Positions 56,096 through 64,000 of a stretch of DNA of 64,000 nt are shown piece by piece; position 1 is the first letter of the stretch; every line of letters starts with the position of its first letter. Under the pieces are notes generated by a model that was not told where the DNA came from, searched no databases, and saw only the letters and a program-made list of their open reading frames with translations. A program made the position numbers and the translations under genes. This DNA is from Nephrocerus scutellatus (lineage: Eukaryota; Arthropoda; Insecta; Diptera; Pipunculidae): assembly GCA_947095585.1 (NCBI GenBank), contig OX352763.1, forward strand, positions 109,409,908 to 109,473,907. The letters run 5' to 3'.

Positions 56096-57330
56096 AGTCA
56101 GTCATCAGCAGAATGGGGCGAATAGCACAGAATGCTTTAGAATTGCAGGTGGCCGTAACTATCTCTGACTGGTGGAAGTGCGGTCAAAATCAGAATATGA
56201 CATATATTACAGCTGTCATGCAAGACATCATGTGCTCGGGGTGGGGATTCTAGTCAGCAAAATAATGAAACCCACCGTTATCTGCTTTAAAGCAGTAAAT
56301 AAACCTTCTCAGATTTAAGAACATAAGCCTAATAAACGTACACGCAACTACAGATGATTCCCCTGATGATGAAAAAGAAGAATTCTTTGAATCAGTCGAA
56401 CGGGAACTCCATGCCTTACCTCAGTATGTTGTAAAAATCCTTCTGAACGCAAAAATAGGTAGAGAGTCAGTAATCAGGCAGTACATTGGCACCTATAGCT
56501 TACACGAGAACACTAATGACAATGGACAACGCGCAATAAAGATGGCAGCAAGTAATAATTTGATCGTTACGAGTACAAGGTTTGCGCGTAAAAATATCCA
56601 CAAATCCACCTGGGTATCTCCTGATGGAACAACTCGCCACCAGATAGACCACGTGGTGATAGACCACCACCACAACTCGAACATGATGACGGTCAGAACG
56701 TACCGAAGTGCCAACGTCGACTCCGACCACTATCTTGTTGGTAAGGTGCTCCGAGCTCGAATTGCATCAACATGAAATACTGCATCCGCGAATCAGATTC
56801 GAGTTAACACGCCTGCCCTTCGCATTAAAGAGAGGAGAAAAAACTACGGTCAAGCGATAGGACTCGCCCTAAATGTCACCAAATCGCCGCGGTATGACGC
56901 AATATACACCGCTTTGCACATACTGCATAGACAAGGAGAGTTGCTAAATGGCCAGCTAACAGAGAAATTGGAAGCTCCACCAATGACCGAAGACCATACT
57001 ATGCTGCGGCCACCAAGCAAAGACGAAGTTAGCAGAGCTAAAAAATAATAAGGCCCCGGGAACAGATGGGATCCCAGATACACTTTAGGTTGACTATGAC
57101 AAAGCCAAGTAAAAATATCCGGATCGCTATTAAGCTCATTTAACATCTATAACGGGCTCCGACAAGGGGCTGTACTGGCCTGCGTCCTCTTCAATCTGGC
57201 GTTGGAGAAAGTGATAAGAGACTCTGACGTAACGGCAAGAGGAACAATCCTCTATAAGTCCATTCAGATACTGGCTAACGCAGACGACATCGACATCGTT
57301 GGTAGAAACCAAAGGGCTGTACAGTGCAAT
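56096..57330 (+). mobile_element. RTE-like LINE copy 2 with internal deletions
   Basis: The 5' leader (56096-56190) matches 29610-29705. Most of the first endonuclease half is deleted, so the leader joins the YDIYYSCHARHH-type coding near 56195. The endonuclease remainder is well preserved at 56455-56770 (YIGTYSLHENTNDNGQRAIK; KNIHKSTWVSPDGTTRHQID; an intact VDSDHYLVG box). The linker (LNGQLTEKLEAPPMTEDH) reaches ALKNNKAPGTDGIPD-like coding near 57035-57080, then jumps to GLRQGAVLACVLFNLALEKV at 57148-57205 and SIQILANADDIDIVGRNQRA at 57260-57320. Decayed but less diverged than most pieces here. Confidence 0.85.
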
Positions 57331-57334
57331 CCTT

Positions 57335-58773
57335 TAACTATTTTTGGGTATAACTGCATAATGATGAGATCTATGTCGATGACAGTTCCTAAAAAGGCAT
57401 TACTATTAGCTTTCAGAAGCTTTCAGAATTTTGCTCTGAATTTTTATTCACTTTATTGTCTGTTAGTTTAAAAGTTAAATAAAAACAGAGCCAGAGACAA
57501 ATTGAATAACAGACAAACAAAAATCTTAACTTTTTAACACATAAACGTTAAAAAATTGAATTTAAAATGTTCCTAAAAACAATGGAAATTGAATTCCAGA
57601 AAGTTGAGGAAACGTTTTTTTTTCATATTATGTTTTTGTGTATTTGAATGAGCAGCGCAATGGCATGGGACATGTGGCACACGGAGTGAATACCAAATGT
57701 TGCGGAAATTGAATTTTCGGTCAAACGCTCGAAATTTATTTCATTTTCATTTTCATTTTCTTGTTGCCTTGTATTATTGTTGCGAAAGTCAAAAGTCAGA
57801 AATGCTGGGGATCAGTTTCCTCCACGATTCGCACAAAAAGCCCCTCGGCCAATAAACAAATATTTTTATCATCCCTAAAGTTGAGGCGGCCGGCCGGACT
57901 TGTAATTTGGAAACTATTATCACCTTTTTTGTAAAAGAGGGTGAGAATGACTACGGGATAACTCATGTGCTAGTGTGCATGTGAATAAATTATGTTTTCC
58001 CTATACATCAACCCGAAGGGTTTAAGGGTGAATGTGCCAATAATTCTTTTGCTTTTTCTTCCTTCGGAGAGTACCGGCTACCGCTTTGAGCTTGAAAGCA
58101 AAGCAAAAGTTTAACATTATGGGTAACAGTTGGGATATTGGTTGCACTTCAAAATAGGCAATCAACTGAACAAGAACATTTACCATCCGTTTCCACGCAA
58201 ATAACTGAGGGGAATTTTTATTTCTCATAAAATTTGCATCAAGCTTTTAACAAAGGAAGCTTATCACCATTTTAATGCCTCCAGTTTCTATAATATCCTA
58301 CTTGTAAGTTCTTTTAAGTAAGTTTTGCCAAAAAGGGTGCGATATTTGCTTTGAGAACTCGCTCAAAATAAAAGCAGCCTTAGATGACTCAATTTCGGGA
58401 TTCCAAAACAAAAAACAATTTTAGTAAAAGAAGTGTTCTATGTTATGAAATGATTTTTTAATAATTACGGGTGGTTTTCAGAAATACTCATACGAATGTG
58501 TATTACAAATTCCTGCAATTTTTTTGGCACGAGGGTAGTCTGAAAAACGTTTGAAGCAAAGAGTTAGTTATGTATCAGCAGACCTTAGTTGGCACTACTC
58601 TATTAAAACCGAGAGCTATAGTTATATATTGGGAGCATCGAAAAACAAGTTTTTCTGGTACAAACTTTTATGTATACATCAAAACACGCCGCCACTCAGT
58701 CCTATATTATTTGGCAATAATCTGAGGACAGGGGGCTATTTCAAGTATTTTAATTTTTCCACAACACATCATA
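57335..58773. other. Stretch without a recognisable gene
   Basis: AT-rich. No domain or repeat terminus is recognised. The frame 58022-58228 on the minus strand has no known motif. Confidence 0.5.
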
Positions 58774-59190
58774 CGCGCCACCCGCGAATCGCGACAAGCG
58801 GGATATCAAAATGGCCCTCTAGGTCGTGCGAAAGAGAAAGAGACGAAAGGCTACAACAGACCTCAAAAAAGAGAAGATGGCGTGATTTCAAACCATTGCA
58901 CGCGCCACACGCAAAACGTGACAGGTGTCATACGTGCTTTTTTGGACTTAGACGCTCACGAAATTTCAACTCTCTAGGTCGTGTGAAAGTTGGCTAAGAA
59001 TGACCTCAAAGAAGTCGAAAAAATATGTTTTCAATTTTGCACTTAGACGAACGAGAAATCGAAAAAAAGTCAAATCATGACACGCGCCACACGCGACACG
59101 CGTCATACTCGGAATAAAAAAATGCTCTTTTGGACTTAAACAATCACAATCTGCTATTGGTCATGTGGAAGGTGGTTAAAAAGGTTCTGG
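58774..59190. repeat. Diverged tandem repeat built on cgcgccacacgc
   Basis: The string cgcgccaccc or cgcgccacac begins at 58774, 58901 and 59083. Each copy is followed by a related series: gcgacaagcg / gcaaaacgtgaca / gcgacacgcgtca, then cttttttggacttaga / ctcttttggacttaaa, then ctaggtcgtgcgaaag / ctaggtcgtgtgaaagttgg / attggtcatgtggaaggtgg. The best-matching pair is 182 bp apart. It is locally GC-rich compared with its flanks. The 148-codon open frame at 58551-58997 crosses the array and shows no conserved domain. Confidence 0.7.
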
Positions 59191-59194
59191 TATG

Positions 59195-59790
59195 GAGCAA
59201 TGATGAGTTTAGCGTATGGGGCTATCCTGTAAGAATAGAGGAGAAAATCGTTTATGCGGTACTTAACAACGTTACACCACGATAATTGTTGCATGTTGTG
59301 ATATATCCTTTCTTACATATGGAGCACAGGATGACTCTGCTCCAGTATTCAGGCATCGCTTCTTCCTCCCATAACTGCGCACTATTATTTCATGAATTGC
59401 CTCCGATTTAAATCAGTTCCGCTGGGATCCCATCTGATACCGCGGGGCTCTTCCCATCGCATTAAGATCCGTTTGAGATCGGCGATCAGATTACCCTCTT
59501 TGTCTTTGCATTACGTGCAACGCGGTGCATAGTGCGTCATACCGCGGACTCTTTGGTAGAACTTGGGTTCTTTTCCCAGGCTGCTTTCATTCGCCGTAGA
59601 GTTATTTTTCTATATCTTCTGAGCTCGCATTAATTTGGGTTCTTAATTTGATCAGTGCAGGAACGGTTTTTGGCGAAATCTTTCCTCAGAACTGGCTCTA
59701 AATCATTCTGTAAGAGCTATTATTGTAGAGATCACTGTGTTTATGATGTTCAACAGAGAAAATTCCTCTTCAGTTTTCGCGATTGCTCAG
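59195..59790 (-). pseudogene. RTE-like LINE linker and RT N-terminus, minus strand
   Basis: On the minus strand the linker tail (CELRRYRKITLRRMKAAWEK near 59615-59560) is followed by a segment near 59550-59450 whose DNA matches 31060-31135 (tccgcggtatgacgca; gggtaatctgatcgccgatc). The RT start comes next, with AMPEYWSRVILCSICKKGYI near 59350-59300 and NNYRGVTLLSTA near 59290-59250. A small internal deletion removes the NKAPGxDGIPAE block in part. Frames shift several times. Confidence 0.75.
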
Positions 59791-60039
59791 TTCTCCTTTC
59801 TTTGGATGTTTGACTAATAAGCCTGCTTAGTTTCAACGACGGTGGAATGGTTTCAGGTAATCGTATCTTGATATAGCGCATACTGTACGCGTAGTTAACA
59901 CGACATCGCCTTGCAGGATTTATGGGAAGATATACCTGCGTCGTTACATGGTTGCAGTAATCGAATTGATGTCCTTACTCTTTCAAGGAAGGAGTAGCGA
60001 CGCTGATGTTAGGTAGCTTGTTTGGATGCATATGGTGAA

Positions 60040-60340
60040 CTAGTGACACCACCTTAGTAGATAGAAATTCTATGGCATTTGACAGACTTTCGTATCACTG
60101 CGTGCTTATGAAGTTGATGTAACCTTACTTCAAGAAAGCTATCATTCAAACGGTTGAGTCCAAGTTATTTTGGACGATTTCAAGTCGGATATGTAGGTGC
60201 TTCTCAGGGCTGTGTGGGAAGTCTACTACTTTTGGGTTCATTTTACACCGATACCTTTCTCGTTTGACCTGAAAGTTGACACCTAAATCACATGACCTTT
60301 AGTACTTTTTAAACGTCATTTACAGATTACTTAGATTGTC
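60040..60340 (+). pseudogene. Possible LINE RT motif A fragment (weak)
   Basis: Plus-strand coding near 60070-60115 reads AFDRLSYHCVLMKL, which resembles the AFDRLSHxxLLxKL stretch after motif A of LINE RTs. A decayed GASQGCVGSLLL near 60195-60235 could be the GVPQGSVLSP block. No catalytic box is present. Chance similarity cannot be excluded. Confidence 0.4.
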
Positions 60341-60382
60341 TCTCATATATTGCGTTAAAAATTGATAGGTAGACAGATTGTA

Positions 60383-60953
60383 TCGGGTGTTTCAACAGGT
60401 GTCCTTCAACTTTTCTCCGATAGGGACGGCGAACGACGCCATATTTTTTATTGTTCTTTTGTCATTTGGAAACTTCATTAGTATACATTTCATCATGGAA
60501 CGCTACACATGTGAACAGCGATTGCAAATCGTGCAAATTTTTTATCAAAATAATCGTTCTGTTGCCGCTACTTTAAGAGCATTACGGCCATTTTACGGTC
60601 CATTTAACGATGAGGCTCACTTTTGGCTAGAAGGATTTGTCAACAAGCTAAATATGCGTTACTGGGCAGAAAGCAACCCACACGTGATTCATGAGGCACC
60701 GTTGCATCCCGAAAAAGTCACTGTTTGGTGCGGATTACATGCCGGCGGCGTCATTGGGCCATATTTTTGGTTCAAAGATTGGACTTCGTAAAACGTGCAC
60801 GCGGTGGTCATGCAAAAGAAATCGAGTTTCATACTTAAATGTATCATATGTATATGTTCAAATTCGTTAATAAAAAAAAAAGTTAGTTCAAAAGTCGAAC
60901 AGTTTGTGTTTTATTCAAAAAAAAAGTTGAAGTGCTCTTATTGAAAAACCCTA
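60383..60953 (+). mobile_element. Internally deleted Tc1/mariner element with TIRs, 571 bp
   Basis: The ends are inverted repeats: tcgggtgtttcaacaggtgt at 60383 and, from the other strand at 60953, tagggtttttcaataagagc. Both continue into cttcaactttt; 21 of the first 28 positions match. TA flanks both ends (60381-60382 and 60954-60955), the mariner-type target duplication. Inside is one open frame made of the transposase N-terminus and part of its catalytic domain. At 571 bp it is less than half a typical element, so it is a deletion derivative moved, if at all, by transposase in trans. Confidence 0.85.
60495..60791 (+). pseudogene. Mariner-like transposase with an in-frame internal deletion
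   Basis: From the Met at 60495 the frame reads MERYTCEQRLQIVQIFYQNN and RSVAATLRAL, an N-terminal helix-turn-helix start. At about residue 36 it passes to FNDEAHFWLEGFVNKLNMRY, the segment around the first catalytic Asp, then HPEKVTVWCGLHAGGVIGPY and a stop at 60789-60791. The DNA-binding middle and the last two catalytic residues are missing, yet the frame stays open for 98 codons. It cannot be catalytic. Whether the short protein could bind TIRs is speculation. Confidence 0.8.
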
Positions 60954-60955
60954 TA

Positions 60956-62694
60956 GCATTGTACGAAAATAGCCTTAACGTTTTTAAATAACAGTGAAAT
61001 GTTAGAAACTTATAGGTTACATATTCATATCTACAATTGGTTAAACGACGATATCGATGACAGTTTATACTCAAAATGTTTTCGTCAATTATGACCGGCG
61101 GCACAGAAGACCGCGTCCAATAATTGTACTAATCAGCTGATGTCCTTGTTACTGTTTCTTATGAGAATGGCATTCATGTATAGAAAAAATAATTCTGCAA
61201 AGTCATCCCTAATTTGATGTTTCCCCAATAAATGTCGTGTCGTTCATACCCCCTAAATAACCGGAAATAGAAGACGACATGAAACCAAATTGGTTCTCAT
61301 ACTAGCAATAAAAATACTCTTCCTAGCTTCCTGGCCTTCTGTACAGAAGTTTTTTTTTTAAGAATTTATAAGTTCGTGTATTAGTGTATCTCTGTGTCTA
61401 CGACTGACTGTATTATACTTGTATTCCTCGAATATGGATTAAACGCGCTTTGTTTGTTCAATTGAGTCCACTATATTTATCAATGGAATCGCTTTCGTTT
61501 GTTTGTTAGTTTGCATGAGTACGTCTGTGTCTGTGCATGCGTGTGGAGAAAACAATCACAATGCTGTCCATTATTAGCGTGAAGAATAGCAAACAACAAA
61601 TGTTGGTTTTTCTTCGCAACCAATCCGTTTCTGTACTGTTGTCCCGCCAGTGTTTCCCTCACGACAAATTATTGACATAAATATGCATTTAATATCGCTC
61701 CTTGCATGTTTCGCTTACTAAAATGTCTAATGCAGGACATTTTCTGTGCGACGATTACGTCAAAATCGAACGCCGCTCTGTTTGTCGTTTATTAGCGGAA
61801 GAAACATTAGGGCAGTAAACTTCAACCAAGGCGCACGGGATTCCAGGTGAAAGTTCATAAAGAAACAGCCTAGTTCAGTAGAAGACGAAAGGAGCAATAA
61901 ATACAAAATCGACTTCAACAACAACGGTGAAAAGAAAACCACATCCAACCGCCATGTAAATGACTTTTTCTACGTTACATGGTGCCTTCGGTAAGATCGA
62001 TATGGTTGGCTTCAATGTGCCCAGCCAAAAGAAGCAAAACTTCATTAAAATTCTTGTATGATTTATATGATTTATAAGCAGGTAGAAGTAACAAAAAAGG
62101 GAGGGCGAAAATTACCAAATATAACTAGCTTTTCATAGAAAATTGTTTTCAGAAATATAGAAACGCCCAGGGAGGAAGAGCTATACGAACGGTAGTAGTG
62201 TTTAAGTTTACATTATGAGTTGAAAAAAGATTTCACTTCAATTTTTTCGCAGTTATTAAAATCGAAAAAAGTTTGTAAAATAAACTTTTGATGAACGAAA
62301 TACTTCGGAAAGAATTTTGCTCACACAAAACAATTGCCATTGATTTGTTTATTTCCCAAATTATACTTTTTTTTATTTACAAAATCTTAGACAAATATAT
62401 TAGCCGCTACTGTGGTCATCGAACGCTATTGATAACAAGCCCATCAAATTTTTTGATCACCAGCCAATGTCGCTTAACTAGAGGCGGATGCAGTACAGAT
62501 GCCAACCAATCACACCACCAAAATGTACAAAGAGAAGAACATAAATCACGACAAGAGAATCTATGTGTGCAATAACAACCGATCTGGTACCACTTTTGAA
62601 AGAGCAGGAAACGGATAAAAGGATCCTGCAACAAATCATACACGACAACGAACAGCATCGAATGTATTAGCGATCATCACGATAATCATATTTG
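60956..62694. other. Stretch without a recognisable gene
   Basis: Short open frames exist (60883-61104, 61760-61948, 62288-62575) with no recognisable domain. Confidence 0.5.
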
Positions 62695-62878
62695 GTTCTA
62701 CAACCGGGGTTGTTGTCTCTCCACCGATCTCGATTTCGAGCCGATAACTCAGAAACTGGTACCGAAAATTGTTCAACCCAGCCAAAAACTCAAGGAAAAA
62801 AGAGATTGGGACGCCTACAAAGCATACCTAAAATTGTATAAAAAAGAACTAAGAAAGGCCACCAGGAGGTATAGACTA
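62695..62878 (+). pseudogene. LINE endonuclease-RT linker fragment
   Basis: Plus-strand coding reads an EPITQKLVPKIVQPSQKLK-type stretch, then RDWDAYKAYLKLYKKELRKA, the W-x-x-YK-x-x-L-x-x-YK-x-ELR-x-A helix preceding the RT in several LINE clades. It stops at 62878, where an oppositely oriented LINE C-terminus begins. The clade is undetermined. Confidence 0.55.
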
Positions 62879-62879
62879 C

Positions 62880-64000
62880 GCCATTGTGTTGTGTGTGTTA
62901 TATCCTATATCCCCTTGTGCCTCTACTACGCCTACGCGCCATCGCGTGCGGTTCCTGGCAATGAGCTTCAGCTCTCTCCAACTCTTCCCCAATTGCCGTG
63001 ACTCCTCCTCAACTGTTCTGCTCCATTTAGTTCTCGGGCGACCCGTTCTTCTACCATCGTGAGATAACGGGTTCCATTGCATTGCGTAGTTTGCTATGGA
63101 ACTGTCGCCTTTTCGGAGGTTATGAGCAATACATTGGTTCCTGACCCGCTCCTGACCCGTTATCTGGTAAAGATGTTCGTTAGAGATACGGTTAGGCTAG
63201 AAAACCCTCAAGATGTTCCGTTGGCACGAAAGAACGTTTGTAATCTTTTTGTGATAGTAGCGGTCATCTTTCAAGTGCTGCACCCACACAACAGCACAGA
63301 TTCAACATTTGAACGGAGCAGTCGTAGCTAGGTGTTTAAGCTGATCGCATTGCTTCGCCATATCATGGACATCATTTCATCATTTTGCTTTGCCGAATCG
63401 GCTGACAATGTTCTGTTCGGTTCCACCTTCGGTCGACACAATACTCCCAAGATATTGGAAACTCTCTACTCTCTCTACCGGCTGTCCAGCAATGTTAACT
63501 TGAGTTACTGAGTTGGTGCCGAGGTTGATGATTTTGGTCTTGGCAGTATTAATCTTCAAACCCACAACATTTGCCTCCCTTTCCACATTTGTTGTCATTT
63601 GGTGCAGCTCCATAAACCTGTATGAGAATAAACAAACGTCGTCAGCGTAGTGCAGATATTTGAGTTGAGATGTTTCCTCCGTTTCCAGTAGATAAAGCTG
63701 CGCGAAATACATCGCTAATCACTACCAAGAAAAAGGATCGGCGATAGAATGCAACCTTGTCGAACCCCACTTAGGATCTCGAATTCCTCTGACAGCTTTT
63801 CTCTATGCAGCACACGACATTTAGAGCCATCATAGGTTGCTTTAATAATAGCTATTAGTTTATCGGGTATACCTCTCCTGCGCAAGGCGAGCCAGATAAA
63901 TTCATCAAAATCGATGAACAGCAGGTGCAGTGGTGACCGGAACTCAACGCACTGTTCAATAATGATCCGCAGGGTGTTTATGTGGTCTACACAGGAGGAT
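62880..64000 (-). mobile_element. LINE 3' half, minus strand, running off the window end
   Basis: On the minus strand from 64000: a CVDHINTLRIIIEQCVEFRS block near 63985-63925, HLLFIDFDEFIWLALRRRGI (motif A decayed) near 63925-63860, GVRQGCILSPILFLVVISDV near 63770-63710, then frame 63712-63380 with YLHYADDVCLFSYRFMELHQ (catalytic YADD intact), GLKINTAKTKIINLG and FQYLGSIVSTEGGT. Thumb traces follow. The C-terminus is frame 63082-62876 (MQWNPLSHDGRRTGRPRTKW). The 5' part lies outside the window. Its C-terminus is shared with 51605-51842. Confidence 0.85.

Noticed and set aside
58551..58997. 148-codon plus-strand frame as a gene
   Set aside because: It runs through the diverged tandem repeat and shows no conserved domain or splice context.

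Overview
The window reads as nuclear DNA of an insect, most likely a higher fly (Diptera). The DNA is AT-rich. It carries several fly-type non-LTR retrotransposon lineages (Jockey, RNase H-bearing LOA/I-like, CR1-like and RTE-like), a DD37D mariner and one Ser/Asn/Gly-rich exon with fly-like splice signals. Nothing suggests bacterial organisation. Species and chromosome cannot be told from the sequence, and no family name here was checked by a database search.

Only one stretch looks like a host gene: a 1.62-kb internal exon on the minus strand (36244..37867), bounded by a plausible branch point/acceptor and a GTGAGT donor. The rest looks like intron or intergenic DNA filled with decayed mobile elements. 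No other exon of that gene was recognised.

Layout. 1-1.5 kb: no gene. 1480-1734: 15-bp minisatellite. 1.7-4.6 kb: decayed LOA/I-like LINE (endonuclease, RT, RNase H) followed by an inverted relative. 7.2-9.3 kb: second endonuclease copy, 11-bp minisatellite, duplicated RNase H piece, Jockey-type RT. 10.5-15 kb: minus-strand LOA-like LINE, then RTE-like and Jockey/CR1-like pieces. 16.1-18.6 kb: CR1-like LINE interrupted by a tRNA-derived SINE, then a LOA-like LINE with its natural 3' end and another 11-bp minisatellite. 20.7-23.7 kb: CR1-like LINE split by an RT-less element carrying a DUF4780-like ORF, with an apparent 12-bp target duplication. 23.7-25.7 kb: small dispersed repeats and a tandem dimer. 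25.9-27.2 kb: complete but inactive mariner with TIRs. 28.7 kb: second SINE copy. 29-35.6 kb: LINE thumb fragment, RTE-like LINE, Jockey LINE, minisatellite, LOA-like 3' end, RT fragment. 36.2-37.9 kb: host exon. 38.8-41.3 kb: dispersed repeat, minisatellite, longest LOA-like copy. 42.5-51.9 kb: head-to-head RNase H LINEs and several RTE-like pieces, one a 5'/3' deletion chimera. 53.5-57.3 kb: LINE with a 2A-like peptide and zinc finger, Ty3/gypsy pol fragment, RTE-like copy. 58.8-64 kb: GC-richer tandem repeat, RTE-like fragment, internally deleted mariner with TIRs, and a LINE running off the window end.

The most informative observation is that the RT-less DUF4780 element at 21.1-22.5 kb shares its last ~70 bp with the 3' ends of the LOA-like LINEs. 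That points either to trans-mobilisation by the LINE or to an ORF1-only deletion derivative of it.
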